From: Isochrysis galbana
Lineage: Eukaryota > Haptophyta > Isochrysidales > Isochrysidaceae
DNA: 64,000 bases
Direction of reading: 5' to 3'
NCBI GenBank assembly: GCA_018136815.1
Contig: CM030934.1
Coordinates: 5,603,318-5,667,317, forward strand
This document shows, piece by piece, positions 40,001 to 50,284 of the stretch. Below the pieces are notes generated by a model. That model was not told where the DNA came from, ran no database searches, and saw only the letters and a list, made by a program, of their open reading frames with translations. Within the stretch, counting starts at the first letter, position 1. Each line of letters begins with the position of its first letter. The position numbers were made by a program, and so were the translations under genes.

Positions 40001-43000
40001 GCTGCGCGACACATCTGGCCTGGAGGTCGTGTTGAGCGTCGAGGCGCTAGCATTGGTCATGCGCGCACGGGCTAGTCCCGCGGCGGTTTGAAGGCTCTGG
40101 TAAGAGCCTGAGCGCCTCCTAACGCTGATTCCAGGCGAGCAAGGTTGGACTGGATGGCCATCAACCATGCCCCCATCGGTTGAGGCACGGCGGATGCCTA
40201 GGCGAACGCCAGATGGCGACGTGGGCGCGCACGTGCCTGACGCCGGGAATCCCTCAACGCCTGGGCCTAATGGGGCGATGGCGCCTGGCCCAACCGCACC
40301 GAAGGACGCATCCACGGGCCGTGGTTGCCGTGACGAGGAGCCTAGCTGTGGCCGACCCACCAAGCGAGAGGTGAAGATCGGAGGCGCATTTCGACACGAT
40401 GCCGCAGAGCTGGAGCCGCGAGATGCCGTCTGAGAAATGGAGCAACCGGCCCCTGCGACGGCTGTGGTAGGCTGGCAACTTGACGCGTAGCCCGACGTGT
40501 TCGAGGAAAAAGTGCCGAAGGCTGCGCTCGAGCCATAGGCGTTAGCACAGCCTGCACGAGGCGTGGAAGATGCCGAAGCGACGAATCCGGCTGCGGATAC
40601 ATGCGCGTAGCCAATGCCCGCTCCGGACGAAGTTGAAACTTTTGCGGCTCCCGCCTCGGGCCGACACGATGCGGCGACAAGTGTCAGTTTCAACTGCACC
40701 GTTGGCGGCGGCCGAGGTGGCGGGACGAGCGACAAGTCAGCAGCGATCGGCGGGAGCAGCACGTAGTCACGCTCAGAGTTTCGCTGCCATTCACGTGAGG
40801 CGTCTCGAGCGGCACGAGGGACGGCAAAGGTTGCAGCGACCGAGGAAAGCCGCTGATCGCGGAGGCGAACGCCATCAGTGAAGTGCTCTAGAGCCATGGC
40901 ATCTGATGTGCACGAGGGATTGGACACAGATTTGGACGGCAGCAAACTGGCACGCGGGGAGGCTCGCGCTTGGCGGGCGAGGGTGCAGATTCCGACTGGG
41001 ATCGCATAGCGGCCATCGGAACATCCCCTGCCTACCGACGGTAGATCAGGGCCGAGGTGCACACTCGCGCGTCCCTAATGGCTGGTACAAAGCAGCATGC
41101 TCTTGGCAAGGGCATGCGGCCCATTGGCAAGGATGCGGACGCGCCCCGCGAGGGAAGGGGGAAGCGCATTGTGCACCACAGTGATGCGCATAGGGGGGCA
41201 GAATGAACAAGTGGGATCTCATGGGGTGAAGACTGAGCCAATGGGGCTAGCCCGACCGCCCCAGCTGAAGAGACCCATTGGGACTAGGGCGAAAAGGAGA
41301 TTTGCACTAACGGGTTAAACGGCTTGGTTTGGCACACATCGGTGAAGGTGTAGACGCAGCTGTTGCAGCTTACCGGAGAGCTCCGGTTGACCTCCATATC
41401 GTCGCGAAGAGCGTAGACGTTCATATTGCACCCAGAAGGCCAGTGGGGCGGTGACAGAAATTGCGACACGGAGCCTCGCCTCAGGTGAGGGCTCGCAGCG
41501 CAGAGGACGAGCGCCATTTGATGCCATGGCAGTTGAAGATCCGGTCGTGCATTCAGCGTTGCAACTTGTACTACCGTCAGCGTTTGCGAGCCTCCCAACT
41601 CCCACTGCGGCAACGGAATGCGCGCCGCCTCCCGCGGGGAAAGGAGACGGTGTGACACCATTCGAACGTCGTCGTACCATGTACTCGATCGTCACATTCT
41701 GCACCCATTCGAGCACCACGCGTAGCTGTGTCTCACCCCACGCTGTGTTCTCCCCCCCGCCGTCACCACTGGGACTCCCCATGTGCCCCTCCACTCCTGC
41801 AGATCCTGCCTCCTCCTTACCGACCTTCTGAAGGTCCACTTGAGGCAACACCACTGTGAAGCCTTCGCGCACACGCAACGAGAGGAGATCTGAAATGCTC
41901 ACCTCCGTCCCCACATCGTACTGGTGCAAGCGCTCCTTGTGCCGCGGCTCGGGCCTTGGCATGCCCACCAACGGGCGGCCCCCCATGGCAGCAAGAGTGG
42001 TGCTCGCATTGGCACCTATAGCGCGCGCTGACAGATCCCAAAAGAGGCCGGCGCGCAGCCGCCATTCCGCAGGGGTGGCACTTGACAAGGCGGCCCTGTG
42101 CGACGCAACGCAACAACGTTCTGATGCCACTCGCCACATAAGCGCCCGCGCAATGGCTGTATCAGGTGATGAGGCAAGACTGGCGCCATGCGGTCTGGAG
42201 GCGTTTAGGTCGTCGGTCAACTCTAGATCAGCATCCAATGTTGGTCTGACGGCCTCACCGCTAGCGCTAGAAGCCCATGACTTACGACGCGCCATCACCT
42301 GGGCCGTCGCCGCAGCAACAGATGCCGGCATCTGAACGATAAGGCCGTTGGCAAACTCAGCCACTATCTCCAACCCTTCATAGTCATTGATAAGTCCAAA
42401 TGCGTCGACGCATCGATGCACCGATGAAAGTTGGCCATCCTCGCCACCCGCGCTTGAGGCCGTTGAGCGGCACTCGCCCCGAGTTGAAGAGGGCGCCATT
42501 CCGCTGGCATCGGGCTCGCCAGGGCGGCCACTACTCGGACCATTACCTCGGCCTGGGGGAGGGAGCACTATGAACAACGATGTGTCGCGCCAGCGTAGAG
42601 CGAGAGGTGGCGCATAGGAGAGGGAGGAGACTCCGTCCGTGATGAGGGCAATGGCTGGGCAACCAGCCGTCGGGAGCATGGAAAGGGCAAACAGGCCCTG
42701 CTGGACGCAAGATGCGAGACCGCGGGAGCGACGCTGGCCGTTGCCTGCGCGCGCCGCGTCGGGACCCACGCCCGGCATCGCCGCGGCTCCGCCCACCACG
42801 GCGGGGCAGAAGGTGACCACGGAGCCCTGCGTGGTGCGGCTTGCTCCCCCATAGTTGTTGCTGCTCAGCTGGCGGTCGCGGCTGCCACCGCCCACGATGG
42901 GAAGCCCCCCGCGGCTCGAAGCGCGCACTGTGGCCGTGACACGCGAGAGGCACGCGAGCTCCTCCCACGCCCTCACCAGTAGTGGCTCGATCGGCTCGCC

Positions 43001-43384
43001 CACGCTGATGGTCCAACCGTGGAGCAGCGTGCGCATCTGCTCAGTACCGCGCGCACACGCAACGAGCGAAATGTGCAGCCGCGCGCCACCCTCGGGTGCA
43101 CCCTCGCCCCATCCCTCACCCTGCCCAAACACCGCCCGTGGGCCCTTCGCCAGCACGCGTAGCACCCGCTCGACGGCAGCAAGAACCCACGGAGCAACAG
43201 CATCCGTCCGGCGCACGTCTAGAAGGATGGCGACGCAGTACTCAGAGTAGACCCAGCCCCTCGCCTGGCCTAGGCGCACGAGCATCGCACCACGGAGGTG
43301 CTCTGCCGAAAGCGCCGCGCGCGTCCGCTCCAGAGAGCCGCGAGAGTGGTGACCGCCACGAGAGACCTCCATCGAGGGCGCCAT
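28085..43384 (-). CDS. SZT2: SZT2 homologue (KICSTOR complex, TORC1 nutrient signalling), about 4,942 aa
   Basis: Exon 1 is 43384-41374 and exon 2 is 40902-28085, joined through a split Asp codon (G|AT; donor GTAAGC, acceptor CATCAG), giving 4,942 residues. The start is the ATG after the CT microsatellite. Blocks recognisable from animal SZT2: FALSMLPTAGCPAIALITDGVSSL (near residue 235), LRVREGFTVVLPQ followed by TQLRVVLEWVQNVTIEYMVRR (near 580-620), a 'RLEEGWWCA' block (SZT2: RLSEGFHFA), and AVEVSLWVEPVND (SZT2: VTEVWVEPQYG). Animal SZT2 is about 3,400 aa; here long Ser/Ala/Pro-rich spacers and an acidic run (SSTEESSEESESEEEYTTEGED) enlarge it. In animals SZT2 scaffolds KICSTOR and brings GATOR1 to the lysosome to restrain TORC1. 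Homology is strong for the N-terminal third, position-based for the rest. In-frame introns inside exon 2 cannot be ruled out. Confidence 0.85.
40903..41373 (-). other. SZT2: Intron 1 of the SZT2 homologue (471 bp)
   Basis: Minus-strand donor CTCTCCG|GTAAGC and acceptor GCACATCAG|ATGCC. The two flanking open frames lie in the same genomic frame but are separated by stops within this interval, and the splice restores continuity in phase 1. Confidence 0.85.
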
Positions 43385-43397
43385 CGACAATCCGTCT

Positions 43398-43403
<6 letters not shown>

Positions 43404-43432
<29 letters not shown>
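43404..43432. repeat. (CT)n microsatellite in SZT2 5' flank
   Basis: TCTCTCTCT run about 20 bases upstream of the SZT2 start; on the coding strand it is a GA tract, and reads as Arg-Glu repeats in the spurious upstream extension. Confidence 0.95.
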
Positions 43433-43436
<4 letters not shown>

Positions 43437-44241
43437 ATGTACCTGTACATATATGTGTGTGTCGGTGCCCATCCGTTCCTCTCTCTTGCCGCACCTCTCC
43501 TCCCAGCCTCCAACAACATCCCCAGCCTCTCCCGCCGCCGAGGCAAGCCAAACAGCTAGCACTCACTCACCTCCCCCCCTTTCTAACGTAGACCTGCCTC
43601 CTCTTCCCCAAAGAGTACCTGTGTCCTCGCCCTTCGCGCGCATGCGGTCGACGGGACGGCAGACCGCGCCGTCGTCCCGTTTAGGGTGTTTTCTTTTTAG
43701 GTAGGAGTACGGGTTGGCTCCCATGAGGGTCTTAGAAAGCACGTGGGCCCTACCACAAACATAGTAGATAGTAGTAGGAGGTACCCCCCTAGAATCCTAG
43801 AATGGACGGTGCCTTCCTTTCTTTGCGCCTTCCGGTTCAGCTCCCCCGCCTCGCCGTGTAATATCAATCGTGCACGAACAACCTCAGTACTCCACACTCC
43901 ACACAATAACAACAACAACAACACAACAACGCTGCACACTGGCCAGCAGGTTCCACAATAGAGTCCAAAAGTCCAAAAAGCAGCGGACGCGGTCCTATGG
44001 ACGAGACCGTACACGCAGAAACAGACCAAATAGGTAAGATGCCCTCACTATGCTGTGGCGCACAAAAAAGCGCGACCAAAACGATGGGGATTGGCCTCCT
44101 ACACTGGCCGTCGCACGTTAAAGCAGCGCAGGACTGCAGGTGAAATTATATGGATTTTTACTTACTTAACTCTTTATTAAACGCGCGTAAATTTACCGAT
44201 ATGGAAGAACGGTCCCGACGCTTGGTTTTGCCGGACCGGAC

Positions 44242-44467
44242 TGGAGAGAGCCGCGGTCCGCGGCCTACATGTGAAACACAGGAACAGTGTTTTTTTTCGG
44301 AGACATATGTTTTTCGCTGTTTTATTTCGTGCGGCCCCCCTACCCCGCACATTTGTTTTTTACACTGTTTTTCTCTGTTTTTTTTTGACGGCAAAAAACA
44401 TACTGTTTTTTCTGTTTTATTTCTAAGTTTGACTGTGTTTCACATGTAGGGTCCGCGGTTCTCTCCA
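44242..44467. mobile_element. MITE-like element with about 35-bp terminal inverted repeats
   Basis: Left end TGGAGAGAGCCGCGG..., continuing to CCTACATGTGAAACACAG (44264-44281), is mirrored at the right end by CTGTGTTTCACATGTAGG (44433-44450), then GTCCGCGGTTCTCTCCA. The arms differ by a few bases plus a 4-base indel. The interior is T-rich with repeated CTGTTTTT/TTGTTTTT motifs and no ORF. No clear target-site duplication is seen. Confidence 0.8.
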
Positions 44468-46257
44468 CTATCCCATCAAAAACCTTGACGGGAAGCCGGG
44501 AAGCCTGAGGGGTAACCCCGCACTCCCGGCCTTCTGGGGGAAGCCCTTACGAACTTCAGGGAGGTGCCGAGGAATCGAGAAGTCAACGAAGCCTATGGCG
44601 GCGGCCTCGCCTATTCCCTAACGGCGGTTGCGGCCAAGGACGACGAGACGACGGAGGTAGGCGCGGTGGCGGTGGGCGTCGGGAATCTCCGGCTCGCCCT
44701 CGCAAAGGAAGCGGATGAACGGTTGGTTGGCAGTAGTACGACGAATGGGCGCCATCGCCTGTCCCGTATCGCCAATTGTCGGGGTGGTCGGCGCTCCACA
44801 ACCCAAGATCCCATGCATCCAAGCGAAGCTTTTGACCGAGAACGAGAACGAGAGAATTATAACGATAATACCGAACGACGAAGAGAAGAGAGAAGGCTAA
44901 CGAGCGTCGTTTCGCGAATGCGCGAATGCGACACTCGTACGCTGCCCGTACGCTGCCCCGGTGCCAACGAGTTCGCGAACGCGATGCACTTGGCGAGCGT
45001 TCGGTAGATGGCACAGGAAGTCCTACGGAAGCAGCGCAGCGCGCCAAGAGGGCTGTATTGCAATGCTCACCACGATTCCCGAGCGCGCGGTTGGGTAGTC
45101 TGCGGGGTTGGGAGGTAGCGTACCAATAGGCTGGCTGGGGCTCTGCGCGCTAGGAGCGCGTAGGCAAGCCGGTGTCATCCTCCTCAGGTTGTGGGGCTGG
45201 AAGTGGTATGGTGTGGGGCTGGCGGCTTTGCGCTTTGCTGCGTGGGCAGGTGAAGCAGAAATCGGCCGAGTGCGGTGGCATGAAACGCCGGTGAGACCGC
45301 CAACCGGTGTACCCGGACCATTTAGTCCGAACACCAGCGACAAGGGGGGGCTGACCACCGACGTGCTCTCGCTCGAGCTGGAGCTGGAGCGCGGCGAAGG
45401 TCGGCTTGTCAGGCGGCGGGTCGGTTGCCATCGCTCTCCCTCGGATTCGGATTCGAGCGGGGAGAGAGACGAGGGGAAATCTTCCCCCGGTCCGACGATA
45501 AAAAAATGTGGGCCTCCGGATCAACAAGAGTTTTTTTTTCAACTCACTCTCCCCCCCCTCTACCTGTATGCTTGGCGACCGGGGACATCGGAGTGAGTCA
45601 GCTCGAGGGCAGGCCCAGCGTGGGCGTGGGAGTGCAGTTCGCGGCTACGGGCGTGGCTACAGAGTGACGTTGCAAAGCCGCGCGCGTGGCGAAATTATTA
45701 AAACTTTTTCTTACACGGGCCAGCACACCCTAGACACCGGAGACCGGACGCTAATGATATCAATATCAACCAACAACAGGTTCCCACACACGTTCTTTGA
45801 AGGTTTGCTCCAGGGTGAGCAATCGATGCATGATGATTGGTTGACGCGTAAAGCGTGCCATATGCGACACCACACTCGTGTTGCGATTGGCGTCTTCCAA
45901 CTTGCAACAACTCCGACGGATAGACTATGGATAGCAGATATAGACCATTTGACGATTTATGTGTCAAAGCGAGATTCGCAGGTCGCCGGCTATGGCGGGT
46001 ACGTATTGAGGTCACACTTCTTCACGAGGAGACCACATTCGATCTGATTGATAGGCAAAGATACCTTCCTTTATGTCTCGGCGCTTCCTGTCCTCGGCGT
46101 TGTAGTGCTCTCATGCGAGAAAGCGCCGTTATGGGAGCCGATTAATGGTCTTCAAGGTAGCCGCTGACCCGTCAAGCGCGATGCGGTCAATATAAAATTT
46201 GCTCATGCAACCTCCCGCGAGATCCCAAAGGTCTGAGATCTTCTCCTCATCTTGACA

Positions 46258-47628
46258 CTAGGCACTTTCAGCTCCAGTAAATTTGTTGTAATGCACGATG
46301 GGGGCGCCGGGAGCGCACTTTGGGTTGCTCGTGGAGTGAGCTGCATACCATCGATCAATTCGTGAGGTGACCAACCGGAAGAATTGACGGAAGGTGCGCT
46401 CTTCTACGGGAAGACTTTCGTGAGGTGTGCGATCCGTTAGCCAGAATAGCTGGTTCTCTTGGAGCAGAGTTGGCTGCAAGCCCCCATTGCGCTTCACCGC
46501 AGGCGACGTGTTCCCTATAGGCCTCGACTTGCGGTGCACTTCACCCTCGCCGCTACTTTGACGGTTGTCGGGGCGCCAGCCGTACTGCGGCCCCCTAGCA
46601 GCCTCCAAAAGATCATCTTCCAAATGAGACAGGTCGCCTCCCGGACCAACAAGATCTGTTGGTATCATCACATTCCATAAAGCGGTTGTGTCTGACACTG
46701 TCGAGGCGATGAAAATACCGCCTTCGAAAACACCCTTCGAGAGCGGCGAACCGAATCCCCATGCGTGCCACCACGGCTGACGGCGAACCTTGCCCGGAAA
46801 GTCGGGCTGCATGAAGTTCTCAACTGCGAACCCATCCGTGTGAATCCCAGGTCGCCGCTGAGACGTTCCAGGCTCCACGTATCCCTCGTGAATGGTCAAA
46901 TACCCCACATTCTGGCGTTCTTCCTCTGTCAGCGAACCAAGACACTTTCGAATGAGCTCCTCATATCCCAGGCATTCCACTGGAAGAGTTGATAAGTCAC
47001 ACATCCGAAATGGTAGCATATTCACATTGAGCCAACGCGTCTCGTCAGAGTGGGCTTCCGGGAAGCTTCCCTCGCCAAGGTGCTCGAAGGCGATGACGTC
47101 GTTCTGCAGAAGCGCTTTCTCAAACCTGGCTCGCTGGTACGTGCGGCGATAATGCTTCCATATCAGGTGGATGAGATTGTTATCGAGCATGGATATGGGG
47201 GAGGACGGGTCGCTAACCCCGCGCAGGAAGAGGCTCGCCGCAATGGCCGGCGTGGCCCATGCCCCTTGATCGATGACCGCCTCTCGCTCATGGATGGTGA
47301 GCTTGGACAACTGCTCGGCTGTCTGGCCACTCGCCGTGGCTAAGCAAGCGTTGTCAGTAGGCGTGGTGCGGGCTTGCATGTGCTGGTGCGTTCTCCTCCG
47401 ATCTTGCTGGCTAGAAGTCGAGCCCCGACGTCGAGCGGTCAGCGCCGACCAGCCAGTGACAAGAAAAACTGGCGGCCGACTGACCGATATCGCCTCCTTC
47501 CAAAAGCGAGCGCCCGGGAGTCGAGGAGGAAGGGCGTTAGAACTTATAGCGTCGTATGACATCTTGTTAGCTAGCATTCCTAGCCACATACACCGGACGA
47601 GCCATGCGCCAACCGCGCACACCCCCAT
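46258..47628 (-). CDS. Unclassified protein with possible Fe(II)/2-oxoglutarate oxygenase-like HxD...H...R pattern
   Basis: One open frame of 456 codons. The N-terminal 85 residues may be leader or 5' UTR, with alternative starts at the ATGs for MSYDAISSN and MQARTTPTD. The conserved-looking core runs from LDNNLIHLIWKHYRR to the C-terminus: LNVNMLPFRMCDLSTLPVE, RRPGIHTDGFAVENF, WHAWGFGSPL, GGIFIASTVSDTTALWNV, FWLTDRTPHESLP and RTFRQFFRLVTSRIDRWYA. HTD, then PHES about 140 residues later, then an Arg about 11 residues after that, are spaced like the metal and 2-oxoglutarate ligands of a double-stranded beta-helix oxygenase. This is inference from motif spacing only; the substrate is unknown. 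It has no intron. Confidence 0.6.
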   Translation of the reverse strand: MGVCAVGAWLVRCMWLGMLANKMSYDAISSNALPPRLPGARFWKEAISVSRPPVFLVTGWSALTARRRGSTSSQQDRRRTHQHMQARTTPTDNACLATASGQTAEQLSKLTIHEREAVIDQGAWATPAIAASLFLRGVSDPSSPISMLDNNLIHLIWKHYRRTYQRARFEKALLQNDVIAFEHLGEGSFPEAHSDETRWLNVNMLPFRMCDLSTLPVECLGYEELIRKCLGSLTEEERQNVGYLTIHEGYVEPGTSQRRPGIHTDGFAVENFMQPDFPGKVRRQPWWHAWGFGSPLSKGVFEGGIFIASTVSDTTALWNVMIPTDLVGPGGDLSHLEDDLLEAARGPQYGWRPDNRQSSGEGEVHRKSRPIGNTSPAVKRNGGLQPTLLQENQLFWLTDRTPHESLPVEERTFRQFFRLVTSRIDRWYAAHSTSNPKCAPGAPIVHYNKFTGAESA

Positions 47629-48068
47629 CGCGGGGTAGGGGCTCCGTTGCCGTCGAAGGGCTACGGTCCCGCAGCACTAAGGTTATACTAACACAACAAT
47701 AAAACTCTGACGCTCCCCCATCGCCAAAGGCAAAGGCGAAACCCCGATTCTCCCAAGCGTTGCCATTCCCGAGAAAGGTACAAGCTTACCTTCGAGGCTG
47801 AAATGTGCTCAAGCGTCAAAGACATAGGCCAGCAACAATTCTTCGCCTAAGTCGGCGGCATCCAAACCTGTAACATTCCTGCGTCGTGACCCAGCACCTG
47901 GTTGCCTACAGTATGGGTGCACCATTAAGAAAACAGGAGTGAAAAGCTTCTAAAGCTTTCTTGTCCCCTCGGGCTCCGCCCGGGAGGTTTCTTATCTCGA
48001 GTTTCTTATCCCGGTCAAAGCCGCTGGGGGGTGGTTTCTTGTTTCTTATTGTCGTAGCGCTCACCTAG

Positions 48069-48287
48069 CGCCCCCCCCCAGCTCATGTCCTCAAGCTGGA
48101 GGAGTATGGAACGACAGAGGACGCCAAATGGATCCTGTTGCAGGCTGAGGCTGAGCCCAATGCTATGGAGGGAGCGGGTGAGGAGAGTGATGCTTCGTAT
48201 GACGAGAATGTCCCTGAGGAGTGTCCTTGTAACGTGGGAGAGCTGGCTGACCTGCTGGAGAGTGAGAGTGAGAGTGAGAGTGAATAG
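48069..48287 (+). pseudogene. Possible C-terminal transposase remnant inside Tc1-like element
   Basis: Open from the TAG at 48066 to TAG at 48285-48287, reading ...HVLKLEEYGTTEDAKWILLQ and ending ELADLLESESESESE. There is no in-frame start at the beginning. Its place inside perfect inverted repeats suggests it is the acidic tail of a lost transposase or a captured exon; there is no catalytic DDE/D signature to prove it. Confidence 0.4.
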
Positions 48288-48660
48288 TGAATAGTTTGTA
48301 GTACATACTCAGGTTGTTTTGTTGTTCTTTATATATGCTTCACATTGTATGTATGTACATATGTATACATATGCACATAACATGCATCTATAAATGTGAA
48401 ATCTTTATGTGCGGACTGCCCGCCGACGTGCATAGACATATAGACATAGACGGGCGCGTGAACTCGGCGCCTGACGACCTCGGGCGGGCGGCGAGCGGAC
48501 TGTAGGTAAGCGGACTAAATGCCATAGGCGGACCGGCTGCTACATGCGCGGCCGTGCCACCCTGCCCAACTGATGTCCCACAATTGACGGAACGACACCT
48601 CCAAGCCCCAAGCCCCCCCCCCCCCCGGGGGGGGGTGTTTCTTAGGCGAGGTTTCTTAGC

Positions 48661-48698
48661 TGGGGGTCGAGCCTGAGCCTGAGGCTCGACCCCCAGTT
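48661..48698. repeat. Palindrome inside the Tc1-like element
   Basis: GCTGGGGGTCGAGCCTGAG and CTCGACCCCCAG form arms of about 12-15 bp around a GAGCCTGAGGC centre, and TTTCTTAGC/TTTCTTAGCG motifs lie on both sides. Confidence 0.85.
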
Positions 48699-48868
48699 TC
48701 TTAGCGAGTCGGCGGCCAAAATCATGTTAAGCTTTCTTAATGGTAGGGTTTCTTAATGGTGCACCCATACTGTAGTTGAGGTTGAATGAAGTGGAGGCTA
48801 TTACCAAGCAAGTGACATGAAACATGAAGTCAGAGAATGGGGCATGCGGGGTTAAATCCAAGATGTTG

Positions 48869-49236
48869 GATTAATTTGATGTTCCCAGCGCGAGGTTGCG
48901 AAATTTTACGAATTTATTCTTCTCAAGCGCCTTGGTCATCATATCAGCGATCTACGATCTGCGATCTGATCTTCATTCAGTCGATATCCACATCGGTATG
49001 GAAACACGGTCGAGATATTGTTTGCGACCAAACCAGATCCAATTGTCGTAGTGTCGAGTGCGTCCTTTTACGCCAGGGTTCTTGATGGACGCAACGGTAG
49101 CTGAGTTATCGCAGAAGATTGTCGCCGGGAGTTTATATTGGGCTTCGAGAAACTCGAGAACATTGAGTACGAAGCGAAGGTCTTTAGCAGCATTGGTCCC
49201 GTTCTGATGGAATGAGAGGTCGAACGAAACTGGCAT
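48869..49236 (-). pseudogene. Ty1/copia retrotransposon remnant: 3' end of pol (RNase H), frameshifted
   Basis: The minus strand reads AKDLRFVLNVLEFLEAQYKL, then IFCDNSATVASIKNPG and RTRHYDNWIWFGR, the RNase H core with the (Y/F)CDN motif of Ty1/copia. After a frame break near 48965 it continues ADMMTKALEKNKFVKF and RNLALG before a stop, the normal copia pol terminus (ADxxTKAL). Everything upstream (gag, protease, integrase, most of reverse transcriptase) is missing. No LTR was identified. Confidence 0.85.
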
Positions 49237-49804
49237 CTGAGTCTGTCATTTGGTCCTCTTCTTCTTGGTCTGGGTCCTGTGTGCCGAGGGTGAGTAGGGC
49301 TAGGGTCAGTCGTGGCTCGTAGGGAGGCTGCTGAGGAGTGTAGGGTGAGACGAGGCTGTGGGGTGGGATGGTGAGTGCTGATGTTGCCTGGCCTGCTCTG
49401 GGGTTCCAGAGTTGTGTGTTGTGCGTGTTTTTGAGGTGTCTTGTCAAGTAGTTGTGCCCATAAGGGCCGCCTGGTCTCGGGTCGCGCTGCCGTGGCAGCG
49501 CGGCCGTCGCCAGGGCGGGAGGGGCCTCTGCCATAAGACATGCCCAATGGAGGGGTGGCCCTGTGGGCCTGTTCATGTTCTGCTCGTGTCTGCAGCCAGC
49601 TGTCCCCCATGGGGGGGGCCAGCATGGCTGCCATGGGTGGTGTGGCCGGGGCCACGGGCCGTGTGGCGCGACCGGGGTCGCACGCACCTGCTCGGCCTCA
49701 GCGGGCGGACGCGGTCGCTTCGACAGCGACTGCTCCATGGGGGCTGGGGGGCCGCCCTCAGCGGGGGGCCCGAAGGAGAGGGGGGGAGCGGCGGCGCGCT
49801 CCAT
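49184..49804 (-). CDS. Pro/Ala-rich ORF of unknown origin, overlapping copia remnant, 206 aa
   Basis: Open frame beginning MERAAAPPLSFGPPAEGG, ending with ...IPSERDQCC at 49184-49186, in a frame different from the RNase H remnant it overlaps. The middle (GGPYGHNYLTRHLKNTHNTQLW) is less repetitive than the rest. It might be a retroelement gag-like fragment or chance in GC-rich DNA. It is not a recognisable family. Confidence 0.25.
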   Translation of the reverse strand: MERAAAPPLSFGPPAEGGPPAPMEQSLSKRPRPPAEAEQVRATPVAPHGPWPRPHHPWQPCWPPPWGTAGCRHEQNMNRPTGPPLHWACLMAEAPPALATAALPRQRDPRPGGPYGHNYLTRHLKNTHNTQLWNPRAGQATSALTIPPHSLVSPYTPQQPPYEPRLTLALLTLGTQDPDQEEEDQMTDSDASFVRPLIPSERDQCC

Positions 49805-50284
49805 GGCAACTGACTATAAAGTTAGTTGAAGGAGGAAGAGGGAAGAGGGAGGGGAGGGGGGAGTGACAGCTCTCCCCTCCGGCGTTTACGTGTCTTCTCT
49901 CCCCGTTTGGGTAAGAGAAGACGGGGGCACCAGAACCAAGAGGGAAGGGCCGCGGCTCGCCGCGGCCACTCCCTTCGGCGAGGAGAGATTAGCGCTTCTG
50001 GGCTCCTATTCACGAGTGCCCCCCCCCCCCCCCCCTGCGTTGTTTTTACCCGAAAGGGGTTTTCCCCCAGCATGGACTCGAGGAGAGGACGTGCTGGGGT
50101 GCGCGGGGTCGGTGCGTGCTCTGGGGGGAGGACAAAAATCGAGGGGAGGGGTCATCGCCCCCTCCCCCCGGTAGCACTCGGACACCTGGCTCGTCAGACA
50201 TGGCGGGATTCCGATTCCGGGACGGAAAAGTTGGTTGGCTAGGATATAACATACAACATTAATTATTTTATTTATCTCTACCGG

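Larger units (their letters stand above)
43385..46257. other. Intergenic stretch upstream of SZT2
   Basis: Holds a (CT)n microsatellite in the SZT2 5' flank, a MITE-like inverted-repeat element at 44242-44467, and remnants of the 11.6-kb repeat near 44828-44930. ORFs around 44564-45047 and 45508-46047 overlap one another on both strands and show no domain. Confidence 0.5.
47907..48774. mobile_element. Tc1/mariner-type DNA transposon remnant with perfect 26-bp TIRs and TA target duplication
   Basis: The 26 bases from 47907 (TACAGTATGGGTGCACC...) are repeated exactly as reverse complement at 48749-48774 (...GGTGCACCCATACTGTA). With TA as target duplication the element starts CAGTATGGG and is about 864 bp. 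Sub-terminal copies of GTTTCTTA/TTTCTTAT recur near both ends, as transposase-binding sites often do. An internal palindrome CTGGGGGTCGAGCCTGAG.../...CTCGACCCCCAG lies at about 48660-48698. The interior open frame 48069-48287 ends in an acidic tail; no full transposase is present, so the element is non-autonomous or decayed. Confidence 0.85.

Noticed and set aside
41063-41314. Treating the two long minus-strand ORFs as two separate genes
   Set aside because: Both match SZT2 in order, share the genomic frame and are joined by a clear GTAAGC...CAG intron in phase 1.
43385-43546. Longer N-terminus of the SZT2 homologue starting at 43546
   Set aside because: It would translate the CT microsatellite as Arg-Glu repeats; the ATG at 43384 follows it directly and is closer to the conserved start.
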